Positions 48,384 to 59,674 of a stretch of DNA of 64,000 nucleotides are shown in pieces; within the stretch, counting starts at the first letter, position 1; each line of letters starts with the position of its first letter. The notes under the pieces were generated by a model. The model was not told where the DNA came from. It made no database searches and worked only from the letters and a program-made list of their open reading frames with translations. The stretch spans positions 324,822 to 388,821 of the forward strand of contig QJPP01000457.1 in assembly GCA_003996215.1 (NCBI GenBank), read 5' to 3'. The position numbers and the translations under genes are program-made. The DNA is from Jaltomata sinuosa (Eukaryota > Streptophyta > Magnoliopsida > Solanales > Solanaceae).

Positions 48384-49010
48384 TCACAAGTTTTTTGAAC
48401 TTGTCTTTTGCGAGTCCATCTGTTGTTTAAATTTCTCGAATTTCTTTTTCAATTCATCTATCTTGTCTTCAGTTCCTTCCATTTTTATTTCAATGTATCC
48501 CTTTCTTCTTTAACCTTTTAACGTTTTATGTTTAGTCGATCAATAAGGTTTTAAGATTTTCACTATCTCTAAACCTATTCACTAAGCACGACACCACCCT
48601 AGATGATTGATGATCAACAGTTTCCAGCAATGGATTTAATCCATCTAAATTAACCATATTCACAATTTTCCTACATACCACAAAAATTATGATTAATAGA
48701 AAAATTACAGAAAGATCTTTTTTTTGTCTGAAATTAGTTAATCACTTTTGAAACCTTATAACCAAAAAATAAATGACTTAGGTTCAAAGTCTTCAAAATT
48801 TTTAGACAATAATAATCATTGTAATTACATATATTTACTATCAATTTGCACTGATTGTGCTACATCCTATGCATCATAATGTTAACGACTAAATGAAAAT
48901 ATAGATAGAGATAGAAAAGAAAGGAGAAATTTTGAACAGAGGAAGAAGAGGATGGTTGAAATTGGGGAAAAGTTAATGTTGGGAGTGGATTTTAATATTC
49001 GGGGTGACAC
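48384..49010 (-). pseudogene. Possible host-derived small gene with coiled-coil-like product, broken
   Basis: On the minus strand a CT-rich leader-like stretch (about 49010-48900) is followed by AT-rich intron-like sequence with an acceptor-like TTGTGGTATGTAG just before an ATG at 48657. That frame reads MVNLDGLNPLLETVDHQSSR and on to RFRDSENLKTLL before stops near 48535. After shifts of frame the similarity of style resumes with KEERDTLK and, from about 48482, a third frame with DELKKKFEKFKQQMDSQKTS, ending at a TGA at 48384. The charged heptad-like pattern suggests a short coiled coil. I do not recognise the family. It may be a decayed single-copy gene or a captured fragment; the splicing is inferred. 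Confidence 0.3.
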
Positions 49011-49065
49011 ATAAGCTTCATATAATCTCACTCACACACTCATCCGACTTAAATCACGATCAAAG

Positions 49066-50511
49066 TGTCACGCCCCAAGCATAGGTGAGACAGACAAGTA
49101 CCATATGAACACATGCTATATAAATGACCTAAGATGAGTAGATGAACCACTATTCAAATAGAATCGCTAAGAAGAAAATATATATACAATACCGGCCAAC
49201 TGGCACGCTGATACAAATGGAAAATGAAACTATAAATACATATGATAGCTTTACAATGTCTATAAAGCCTCTAATAGAACTATGACTGTACAACTATCAA
49301 ATAGTCAGGATAGGGCCCCGACATACCCAAACTATAATATAATTATAAGTACAACCAAAAGAGTACTTGACAAATACTAGCTCCAGATAAGAGTGAAGCT
49401 CACCAAATGCTCAGCTAAATATACAAAAGATATCTAATAAGGATGCCTGTTATGTTGTGTACCTGTCCTGCATTTGAAGAAAATGCAGCACCCCCAATCG
49501 TAGGGATGTCAGTACATATACAACATATACTGGTATGTAAAGCAGACAGAATAACATGTAACAAATAGATAGCACAAGAGAAAGAATCAATAATGTGCTC
49601 AACTGAGATATATTTTTGCTGAGAGTATCTTATGAAACTCTAAGTCATGCATTTACACTCTGTAATCATTTTTATAGTGTCATATGATTGTTCATTATCA
49701 TGTGTTCAAATGATATGTTATACATTTGGGCTACTATGCTTTACATCATTTACTGTTAAAAAATGTGTAGACAATAATAAAAGACCACCTTTGCTTGCAC
49801 TTGTGGAATCATGTACATTACATTCTTTTCTTTGCTCTTCTTTTCTTTATAATCTTTGTAAGGAATGTGATACAAATGACCAACTGATCAGTGTAGAAGA
49901 GGAGTCCCATGCTACGCAATTTATCCCCTGAGATGCTGCCCTCATAGTATACAAATTGGGATCGACCCATGCTAGGATTTCGCCTCTGGGCTGCCACCTA
50001 TAAATACATAAATTGGGATTGACCCATGCAAGGCTTTTGTCCCTCGGCTACCACCCATAAATATACAAATTAGGATTGACCCATGCTAGGCTTTTGCACC
50101 TGGGATACCACCCATAAATATACAAATTGCTTCACGTGTTTCATTAATCCTTGAGATTGTTCTGTTGGTGTTCATAATCATTATTGAGCTTTGGAACCAT
50201 GGATCAGTAGTAGAAGACATGTGAATATGCATGTAAGGTAGTAACAATGACATAGAGAGAAAATGTAACATCAATGTAATACTTGGGAACTTATATGACA
50301 CAATGAACCTCATTTAACTTAGAGAAGAACTCATGGAGTTTTCTGTAGTAATGACACAATAAACACATAATACATTTCAAGTGGAAGCATATGTGTATAT
50401 CAACTGAAGTCACATAACTCCTCAAACAAAGGGATAAGGATCTATAAAATAATACGATAGCTAAATACTTTGTAGATGATATCAACTGAAAGAGTACATG
50501 AATATGGGAAC
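49066..50511 (-). mobile_element. Element F, LTR, left piece (split by element C)
   Basis: On the plus strand it opens TGTCACGCCCC (reversed LTR end GGGGCGTGACA). It is interrupted at 50511 by C and continues at 59675-61250, about 3.0 kb in total. Contains a 57-bp tandem repeat. The polypurine-like sequence lies to the right of 61250, so this is the 3' LTR of a minus-strand element. Confidence 0.7.
49949..50129 (+). repeat. 57-bp tandem repeat in the F LTR
   Basis: Three units of exactly 57 bp start at 49949, 50006 and 50063, with the first 10 bases of a fourth at 50120. Each contains ATTGGGATTGACCCATGC and ends CCACCCATAAAT or a close variant. Confidence 0.9.
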
Positions 50512-50584
50512 TGTAACACCCCAGGGTCTGAACCAGCTACTTGACTGTACTCAGCAGAAAAATTTCAAAAAAATTCAAGTTCCC

Positions 50585-50945
50585 AGGAACCACGACCAGG
50601 ATCAAAGATCGTAGTTCAAGACCACGGACCGTCCTGTGAATTTGTGGTCCCCTTTTCCAGAGGACCCTCAATTCAGGGTCTAGGAACCACGGGTTAAACC
50701 ACAAACCATCATTTAGAACCACGATCCATCCTTTGACTCATGGAATCCTCAGATCGGAGGACCCTCTATTTAGGGCTCGGAAACCACGAGTTAGATCACG
50801 AACCGTAGTTCAGAACTACGGTCCATCCTGTGACTCGTGGAATTGTGACATAAGAGAACCCCCTAGAACTCAAAAATAGAACCATGACTCAGTGTATGGT
50901 CCGTTGTTCAGGACTACGATCCGATGACTAATTCGTGGTACCTGA
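50585..50945 (+). repeat. Palindromic word array in the C 5' LTR
   Basis: Variants of GGAACCACG, ACCACGGACCGT and CTGTGAATTCGTGG recur about ten times, many as inverted pairs. The best is at 50802-50822, where ACCGTAGTTC and GAACTACGGT pair over ten bases around a single A. The 3' LTR carries the same array at about 57697-58065, with more mutations. Confidence 0.8.
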
Positions 50946-51103
50946 GTCATGAATTTTAACAGTTTTCTTTTAAAATTCCCAGGGGTATTCCAGACTTTTT
51001 CTACCTCTTTTAAAGCCTAAGCTTTGATGTTTTAACACATTTAAGTCTAATTACTAAGCCTAAAACTATCCAAATTCCTCATTCCCTCAGATTAAATCAA
51101 TAC

Positions 51104-51113
51104 TTATATAAAT
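51104..51113 (+). promoter_or_regulatory. TATA box of the C 5' LTR
   Basis: TTATATAAAT lies about 160 bases after the word array and about 100 bases before the GT donor, so transcription would start near 51140. The 3' LTR copy has a damaged box (TTAGAAAAAT). Confidence 0.5.
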
Positions 51114-52573
51114 TTGGAGAAAAGAAGCATCAGTTTCTCTCAAGAACAAACAGGAGGTCTTCTTCAAGCTCAGCCCAAAATCCAAGGATTTGATCATAGA
51201 ATCTTCTTCCAGGTATGTGGGATTTCATCTGTGGGTTCCTTTCACCCATTGAATTCCTAGATTCAGTCCAGTTCCTCAGTTCTCCATTAGTTCTTCAGAC
51301 CTAGGGTTCCTAAACTTTATGAAACCCTTACAATTCAGATTATATTGTTTGTATGATGTTTATTACATGTTTTCTTGGGAACCTAGGATATTCATATGCA
51401 CAGAGCTCAGTAACCCTAGCTTGTGCCAATTCTAATACTCATAAATTATTCTTGTTAGTCAGATGATTCAGACAGTTATGCTTCAGAATTAGAATCCTAT
51501 TAGTTTCTGTATTATTATATTGCATTCTTAGATGATTATTAGTATTTGAGCTATCCAACATTTCAGATTTTTCATTCATTGCTTTTGTATTCAATTGGGA
51601 GTAGACTTAGCACCGAGTGGACGAAGGGATGAAGGCTCACCCACCAGTTTAGGCTAAGACCTTTGGTAGCAGTCCCTGAGTCCCAGAAATATGGCTCCAC
51701 TGTAGGTTCTAAAGGGGTAACCCGTCAGATTAGGCTTGACACCCTTGTCCCTTGTGGACATCAGTTTAGTGGATCCACGTCAAATTTGATTGTACCCTTT
51801 GAAAGGTATGAACACCCTTCCATCCAGGGTTACAGGTTGTCCCCACAGTTAGCTCAGCTTGGGGTATGTCGGTTAATATTAGCTCCCACAATTAGACTCA
51901 TATTGAATTGACCTTGTACTCAGTATTTATTTCAGTTTTTTAGTCCAGTTTAGCATGTTATAGTATTCATGTTAGCTACTTGGTTACTGCATTCATTTTA
52001 TCCTTTAGTTCATGCTTCAGTGTGTATTTCCATGTCTAGTTTTTATATTGTACAGCTTTGCATATATCCCGCATGCAGCGTACATTCGGAGTACTAACGC
52101 ATACTTTTGTGCTACATCTTGTCATATGTAGGTTCAGGCATTCAACACCCAGTTCACGCTTAGTGCGACCTTTTAGTCCTCGCTTAGCAGCTCAGTGGTG
52201 AGTCCTCATCATTCGAGGATGATATTTATGCCTACTTCGTTCAGTTTTATATCTCAATTTCAGACTATTAGAGTTAGCTATGGGCTTTTCCCAGCAACTC
52301 ACATCAGTTAGAGGTTTTCAGACATAGAACTAGAATCAGTTATTGGGCTGTTAGTTTTATTTTCATACTTACTATATTCTCATTTTCATTATATATTCAG
52401 ACATGTTTGGATTTCTTTTTCCAACTTATATATTGAGATCAGTTCAGTTTTCGGCACAGTTCGTATATTAGCAGAATTTTTCTAGATATGCCAGACCATG
52501 AGTTAGCTTGGGGTCACTTGTGAGACTAAGCACCATCTTACGTCAAGGGGGTAGCCCCGGGGCGTGACAAACT

Positions 52574-52585
52574 TGGTATCAGAGC
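52574..52585 (+). other. Element C primer-binding site (tRNA-iMet)
   Basis: TGGTATCAGAGC, complementary to the 3' end of initiator tRNA-Met, lies four bases after the LTR end. Confidence 0.9.
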
Positions 52586-52784
52586 ATCAAGTTCAAGTGT
52601 CCTAGGGTGTTTGAAAGCCGCGTCGAGTAGAGTCTTCTTCATGGGTGTGAAGCGCGCCACACTTATGAGGGAGAAGCTATGAGACGTCATTAGGAAAAAC
52701 TTTCATTCTTTGTTTTTTATCCTTTTATATAGAGTATGAACTATATTTAATCTCCTCTAACTCATGCTCTACACATTTCAGAAA

Positions 52785-53975
52785 ATGCCTCCTACAAGAG
52801 CCAACGCAAGGAACTAGCCGGCACCAGCAACTCCAACAAATCCTTTGAATGAACAAGTGTCTCATGCCGAATTCAGGGCTGCTTTTCAGGTGCTTGCTCA
52901 GGACATGACAGTTCAGGTCAACCAGTAGGCTATGACACTAGCTCCACCTTAGACTAACTCTTTCGCAGCTAGAATCCTAGACTTCACTCGGATGAACCCT
53001 TCAGAGTTTCATAGGTCCAAGTCCGAAGAGGATCCACAGGAATTTCTTGATGCCATTCAGAAGGTGACAGAGATTATAGATGTCACTCTAGTCGAAAGTG
53101 CAGACTTAGCCGCCTACCAGCTAAAATGAGTGGCTTATACTTGGTAATAGCAGTGGTAAGAGTCTCATTGTGCTAATGCAGGTCCAGTGGATTGGAACCA
53201 CTTCAAGACCGTATTTATGGTCAGGTTTTTCCCACTTGAGCTCAGGGAAGCCAAGGTCCAAGAGTTCATCAACTTGAAGCAGAATGATATGAGTGTGAAG
53301 GAGTACACACTCAAGTTTACTCAATTGTCTAAGTATGCTCCGGTAATGGTAGCTGACTCTAGGGACCATATGAGTAAGATCGTATCTGGTGTGTCCAATG
53401 ATGTGGTCAAGGAGTGCAAGACTGCTATGCAGGTTAAGGAGATGGATATTTCCAGGTTGATGACTTATACCCAGTAGATCAAAGAGGAGAAGATTAAGGA
53501 AAGGGGAGGAGACAACAAAAGAGCTAGAACAAGTGAATTTAACTACTCTCAGCAGAGGTCAGGTGGTGGTTACCGCTCTCAGTTCTATCAAAAATCTTCA
53601 GCTCCAACCCCATCCTCTGCTAGTGCTCCAGTGCCTAAGTTCAGGCAGGATAGACGGGAGAGGGTGCTAGGCTCTAAGTCCTAAGGTACAGTCTCTAGAG
53701 GGTGCACTCATCCAGTTTTCAAGAAGTGTGGTAGGAACCACCAAGGTGAGTGTATGGCAGGTAGTGGTAATTATTTTGGGTGTGGTAAGCCAGGACACAG
53801 AATGAAAGAGTGCCTAATAACTTCTCAAAAGGGTAGGGATACTCGCCCGTAGAATCAGGCTAACTCCACGATAACTCCAGCAGGTCGCCCGACTCAGGAG
53901 GGTGCCTCATCTAGTGCAGGTGCCGGTCAGTGCCTGAACAGATTATATGCCCTTCAGACTCGATAGGACCAGGAG
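52785..53975 (+). pseudogene. Element C gag
   Basis: The start is an ATG at 52785, MPPTRANARN, the standard opening of a common Solanaceae Tekay-type gag; a TAG follows at codon 11. The core has FTRMNPSEFHRS and EFLDAIQKV, then an open stretch 53187-53477 with FFPLELREAKVQEFINLKQ, KFTQLSKYAP and MDISRLMTYTQ. Two zinc-binding motifs follow: KKCGRNHQGEC at about 53725, and YFGCGKPGHRMKEC at about 53775, where a Tyr replaces the first Cys. Most stops (at Gln and Trp sites) fit C-to-T or G-to-A change. Gag would assemble the particle. Confidence 0.9.
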
Positions 53976-55980
53976 GATTCTGTTGATGTGGTCACGGGTA
54001 CATTACAAGTCTTACACTTAGATGTTTATACATTGTTAGACCCAGGGGCTACCCTTTCTTTTGTAACTACTTATATAGCAGTAAATTTTAGTGTCAGTCC
54101 AGAAATCCTCCCATAACCTTTCTCAGTATCTACTCCAGTTGGTGATCTAGTTATAGCTAGATGGGTATACAGAAATTGCCCTATCACAATTTACCAGAAA
54201 GTCACCTCAACCAATATTATAGAGTTAGAAATGACTAACTTAGATATTATTCTAGGCATGGATTGGTTACATTCCTATTATGCCTTAGTTGATTGTAGAA
54301 CTAGGATCGTTTGATTCTAGTTTTTAAATGGGCCAGTCTTAGAGTGGAAGGGTAATACCTCAGTGCCTGTAGGTTGATTCATCTCTTACCTTAAGGCCAG
54401 AAAAATAGTTTCCAAAGGGTATATCTATCATTTTGTTCGGGTTAAGGATTCAAGCTTTGAGACCCTAACTCTTGAGTCAGTCCCTGTGGTGAATGAATTC
54501 CCAGGATTATTTCCAGAAGATCTTCCCGGAGTTCTTCTCGAAAGGGAAATCAACTTTGGAATAGATCTCCTTCCAGATACCCAGTCTATTTCGATCCTTC
54601 TTATAGAGTGGCTCCAACTGAGCTAAAGGAATTGAAGGAACAGTTGAAAGACCTTCTAGATAAGGGATTCATCATACCCAGCATCTCTCCATGGGGTGCT
54701 CCAGTTCTTTTTATGCATAAGAAAGATGGTTCTCTCATGATGTGCATTGACTACCATTAGTTGAACAAAGTCACAATCAAGAACAAATATCCCATCCCAG
54801 GATTGATGACTTGTTTGACTAGCTTTAAGGTGCTAATTGCTTCTCTAAGATTGACCTCAGATCTGGTTATCATCAGCTCAGAGTCAGAGATAGTGACATC
54901 CCGAAGACAGCCTTCAGGACTCGATATGGTCACTATGAATTTGTAGTTATGTCTTTTGGACTGACAAATGCTTCTGCAGGTTTTATGGATTTGATGAATA
55001 GGCTGTTCAAGCAGTATTTAGACTTGTTCATCATCATCTTCATTGATGATATACTTGTATATTGTCGAACCAAAGAGGAGCATGCAAACTATTTGAGAGT
55101 GATGTTGCAAACTCTTAAGGATCGCCAGTTATTCGTCAAGTTTAGTAAGTGTGAATTCTGGTTGAAATTAGTTGCTTTTCTTGGTCATGTAGTGTCTAGT
55201 GAGGGAATCTGAGTTAATTCTCAAAAGACTAAGGCAGTGAAAAACTGGCCCAGACCCACCTCTCTGACAGACATCAGAAGCTTCTTGGGTTTGGTCGGTT
55301 ACTACAAGAGGTTTGTTGAGGGATTTTCATCTATAGCTTCCCCATTGACCAAGTTAACTCAGAAGAAGGTCAAGTTTCAGTGGTCAGATGAGTGTGAGAA
55401 GAGTTTCCTAGAGTTGAAAACTAGGTTGACTACAACTCCTGTGTTAACTCTACCAGAGGGTTCAGATGGCTTCGTGGTTTATTGTGATGCATCCAGGGTC
55501 AGCCTGGGCTGCGTCTTGATGCAGCATAGTAAGGTCATAGCTTATGCCTCTAGGCAGCTTAAGATTTATGAGAGGAACTACTTGACTCATGACCTTGAGC
55601 TTGCAGCAGTTATGTTCGCCCTAAAGATTTGAAGACCTTACTTGTATAGTGTCCATGTATATGTGTTCACAGATCATAAGAGCCTCCAGTATGTGTTCAC
55701 CCAGAAAGAGTTGAATCATCATCAGAGAAGGTGGCTCGAGTTCCTCAAATACTATGATATGAATGTGTTCTACCATTTGGGTAAGGCCAATGTAGTGGCT
55801 GATGCCCTCAGCAGACTGTCCATGGGTAGTGTGTCACATGTTGAGGAAGAGAGGAAAGAATTAGCCAAGGATGATCATAGGGTTTTTCGCTTAGGAGTTT
55901 GCCTCATGAACATGACAGATGGTGGTGTGATAGTCCAGAATGGATCAGAATCTTTATTAGTAGTGGAGGTGAAATAGAAA
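53976..55980 (+). pseudogene. Element C protease, reverse transcriptase and RNase H
   Basis: The protease shows LLDPGATLSFVT (about 54035) and ILGMDWL (about 54253). The reverse transcriptase is broken by frameshifts at about 54580-54950. Recognisable parts are the KKDGS region with MCIDY, the segment with MSFGLTNASAGF, and the catalytic box IFIDDILVY (about 55040) with KFSKCEFWL after it. RNase H follows with FVVYCDASRVSLGCVL, ASRQLKIYERNY, THDLELAAVMFALKI, a TGA at about 55630, TDHKSLQYV and ANVVADALSR. The order and wording are Tekay/Del-like Ty3/gypsy. The polyprotein would reverse-transcribe the element RNA in the particle. None of it can be translated in one piece now. Confidence 0.92.
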
Positions 55981-57365
55981 CAAAACAATTATCACATATT
56001 ACTCTAGTTAAAAGGTGCAGTTCATCAGCAGAGGGTAGAGGTCTTCTCCCAAGGGAGAGATGGTGTGCTTCACTACCAGGGTCATTTATATGTACCAAAT
56101 ATGGGTGAGTTGAGGTAACATATCCTTATAGAATCCCATAATTCCAGATATTACATTCATCCCGGTGCCACTAAGATGTATCGTGATGTAGGAGAAGTCT
56201 ATTAGTGAAATGGCATGAAGAGGGACATTGCAGATTTTCTGACTCAGTATCCCAACTATCAGTAGGTGAAAGTAGAACATCAGAAACCAGGAGGTGTGAC
56301 TTAGGATATTAGTATTCCTACTTGGAAGTGGAAAGTGATCAACATGGAATTCATTACAAGTTTGCCTCGCACTCGCCGACAACATGACTCTATTTGGGTG
56401 ATTATGGACAGGGTGACCAAATCAGCCCACTTCATAGTGGTTAAGATCACAGATTCAATAGAAGATTACACCAGGCTCTACATCAGCAAGATAATCAGTT
56501 TGCATGGGGTTCCCTTTTCTATCATCTCGGATAGGGGTACTCAGTTTACAACTCAATTTTGGAGATCCTTTCAGAAAAGTCTTGGTACTCAGGTAAACCT
56601 CAGCACATCATTTCATCCGCAGATGGATGGTCAGGCAGAGCGTACCATTCATACCTTAGAGGATATGTTGAGAGCTTGTGTGATTGATTTCAAGGGTAGT
56701 TGGTATGATCACTTACCTCTTATAGAGTTCGCCTACAATAACAACTTCCGTTCTAGCATCCAGATGGCCCCATATGAGGCACTTTATGGGCATAGGTGTA
56801 GATCACATGTTGGCTAGTTTAAAGTAGGTGAAGCAGCTTTGATTGGGCCAAATTCAGTTCATGAGGCTATAGAGAAAGTTCAGCTTATTAGGGAAAGATT
56901 GAATAATGCTCAAAGTCGTCAAAAGTCCTATGCAGATGTGAGGAGAAGAGATTTGGAGTTTGAGGTTAAGGATTGGGTTTTCTTGAAAGTGTCACCCATA
57001 AAGGGTATGATGAGATTTGGCAAGAAAGGGAAGCTCAGTCCCCGATATGTGGGTCCTCACAAAATCCAAAAGAGGGTTGATAATGTAGCTTATGAGTTAG
57101 AGTTGCCAGCCAGACTAGCAGCGGTTCATCCAGTCTTCCATGTCTCTTTGCTAAAAAAGTATGTTGGTGATACGACAACGATCGTGCCATTAGAGAGTGT
57201 GGTTGTGAAGGATAGTATCACCTATGAGGAGGTTTCAGTTGAATTCTTTACCGTCAGGTTCGTAGGTTAAGAAATAAGGAGGTCTCTTCAGTGAAGGTTC
57301 TTTTGAGAAATCAGTCCATTGAGGGAGCTACTTAGGAAGCAGAAGCAACCATAATGTCTAAGGAC
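55981..57365 (+). pseudogene. Element C integrase with chromodomain remnant
   Basis: The HHCC zinc-binding part is degenerate (HPGATKMYRD, and YPNYQ where Cys residues are expected). The catalytic core is well kept in 56335-56817: Asp in IMDRVTKSAHF, Asp in ISDRGTQFTTQFW, Glu in DGQAERTIHTLED. A TAG at about 56816 is followed by 56839-57270 with MMRFGKKGKLSPRYVGP and HPVFHVSLLKKYVGD. A frameshift near 57250 leads to the chromodomain remnant RRLRNKEVSSVKVLLRNQ, with TAG where a conserved Trp is expected in the next part. The chromodomain would guide insertion to heterochromatin, which agrees with where C lies. Confidence 0.92.
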
Positions 57366-57593
57366 TCTCACCTTTTTCCTTCTGATCCATCTCCAGCTCG
57401 AGGTAATGGTTCCTTTTTAGTTTCTCAGCTTTCTCATGCACCTCAGTTTCAGTATCTTGTTCCCCAAGTCATTCTTGCATTTCAACATACTTTTATGTCC
57501 ATAGAACTTAATTCAGTCAGATATCAGTTTCTAGTACCCGATTAGTATGGATTGCAGCTCTTTCCCTCCAAGCTCAGCTTGTCTAGTCTTCAT

Positions 57594-57624
57594 TTGAGGA
57601 CGAATGATCCCAAGGTGGAAATAT
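57594..57624 (+). other. Element C polypurine tract region
   Basis: TTTGAGGACGAATGATCC followed by AAGGTGGAAAT lies directly before the 3' LTR. The GAGGACGAA wording recurs before the LTRs of B and F. Confidence 0.7.
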
Positions 57625-59669
57625 TGTAACACCCCAGGGTCTGAACCATCTACTTGACTGTACTTAGTAGAAAAATTTCTGAAAAATTCAAGTTCTCAGG
57701 AACCACGGCTAGGATCACGGACCATAGTTCAAGACCATGGACCATCATGTGAATTCATGGTCCCATTTTCCAGAGGACCCTCAGTTCAGGGTCCAGGAAC
57801 CATGGGTCAAACCATGGACCGTCACTTAGAACCATGGTCCATCCTTTGACTTTTGGAATCCTCAGATCAGAGGACCCTCAGTTTAGGGCCCAGAGACCAC
57901 GAGTCAGATCACGAACCATAGTTCAGAATCACAGTCCGTTCTATGACTCATTGAATCATGATATCAGAGAACCCCCCAGAACTCAAAATCAAAACCACAA
58001 CTCAGTCGACAGTCCATCATTCAGGACTACGGTCCATCGACCAATCCATGGTACCTGAGTTGCGAATTTCAGCAGTTTTCTTTTAAGATTCCTAGGGGTA
58101 TTCCAGATTTTTTCTGCCTCTTCTAAATCCTAAGCTTCATTGTTTTAACTCATTTAAGCCTAATTACTAAACCTAAAACTATCCAAACCCCTCATTCTCT
58201 CAGATTAAATTGATACTTAGAAAAATTTAGAGAAAAGAAGTGTAAGTTTCTTTCAAGAACAAACAGGAGATCTTCTTCAAGCTCAGCCCAAAATACAAGG
58301 ATTTCACCATAGAATATTCTTCCAGGTATATGGGATTTCATCAGTGGGTTCCTTTCACCTATTGAATCCTAGATTCGGTCCAGTTCTCAATTAGTTCTTC
58401 AAACCTAGGGTTCCAAAACTTTATGAAACTATTGCAATTCAGATTCTATTGTTTGTATGATGTTTATTACATATTTCTTGGGAACCTAGGATATTACTAT
58501 GTACAGAGCTCAGTAACCCTAGATTGTGCCAATTCCAGTACTCATAAATTATACTTGCTAGTTAGATGATTCAGACAGTTATGCTTCAGAACTAGAATGC
58601 TATCAGTTTCAGTATTATTATATTGCATTCTCAATTTATTATCAGTATTTGAGCTATCCAGCATTTTAGATTTTGCATTTATTGCTTATGTATTCAGTTG
58701 GGAGTAGACTTAGCACCGAGTGGATGAAGGGATGAAGGCTCACCCTCCAGTTTAGGCTGAGACCTTCGGTAACAGTCCCTGAGTTCTAAAACTACGGCTT
58801 CACTGTAGGTTCTAAAGGGGTCCCCCATCAGATTAGGCTTGACACCCTTGTCCCTTGTGGACATCAGTTAGTAGATCCATGTCAGATTTGTTTGTACCCT
58901 TGGAAAGGTATGAACACCCTTCCATCCAGGTTTATAGGTTGGCCCCACAGTTAGCTCAGCTTAGGGTATGTCGGTTAATAGTAGCTCCCACAGTCAGACT
59001 CATATTGCATTAACCTTGTACTTAGTAACTATTTCAGTTATTCAGTTTCGTTCAGCATGTTATAGTATTTATGTTAGCTACTAGGTCACTGCATTCAGTT
59101 TATCCTTCAGTTCATGCTTCATTGTGTATTTCCATGTTCTTTATGTTGTATAACTTTGCATATATCCTGCATGCTCTGTACATTTGGAGTACTAACACAT
59201 ACGTTTGTTCTACATCTTGTCATGATGTAGGTTCAGGCGTTCAGCACCCCAGACCGCGCTTAGTACGACCTTCCAGTCCTTGCTCAGCAGCTCAGTGGTG
59301 AGTCCTCATCATTCGAGGACAATAGTGATGCCTACTTCATTCAGTTTTATATCTCAATTTCAGACTATTAGAGTTATATGGGGGCTTTTCCCAGCAACTC
59401 ACATCAGTTAGAGGTTTTCATACATAGAACTAGAATCAGCTGTTGGGCTATCAATTTTATTTTCAGACTTACTATATTCTCATTTTCATTATATATTCAA
59501 ACATGTTTGGGTTTCTTTTTCCAACTTATATATTGAGATCAGTTCAATTTTTAACACAGTTCGTATATTACCAGAATTTATTTAGATATGCCAGACCATG
59601 GGTTAGCTTAGGGTCACTTGTGACACTACACACCATGTTACATCAAGGGGGTAGCCTCGAGGCATGACA
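57625..59669 (+). mobile_element. Element C, 3' LTR
   Basis: It aligns with 50512-52569 and is 2045 bp long, starting TGTAACACCCC and ending GAGGCATGACA. The donor-like site is CCAG/GTATAT at 58326. The word array is at about 57697-58065. TGAAC follows (5' flank GGAAC). Confidence 0.9.
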
Positions 59670-59674
59670 TGAAC

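Larger units (their letters stand above)
50512..52569 (+). mobile_element. Element C (Tekay-like), 5' LTR
   Basis: It starts TGTAACACCCC and ends CGGGGCGTGACA. The left flank GGAAC and the flank TGAAC after 59669 differ in one base. It aligns over its full length with 57625-59669. In the first 101 bases I count 8 differences, mostly C/T or G/A, so C is older than the Ogre-like element. It contains a word array, a TATA box, a leader and a GT donor (TTCCAG/GTATGT, donor at 51213). Confidence 0.9.

Noticed and set aside
59071..59301. 76-codon open frame in the C 3' LTR
   Set aside because: The corresponding part of the 5' LTR is not open, and it lies in non-coding LTR sequence.
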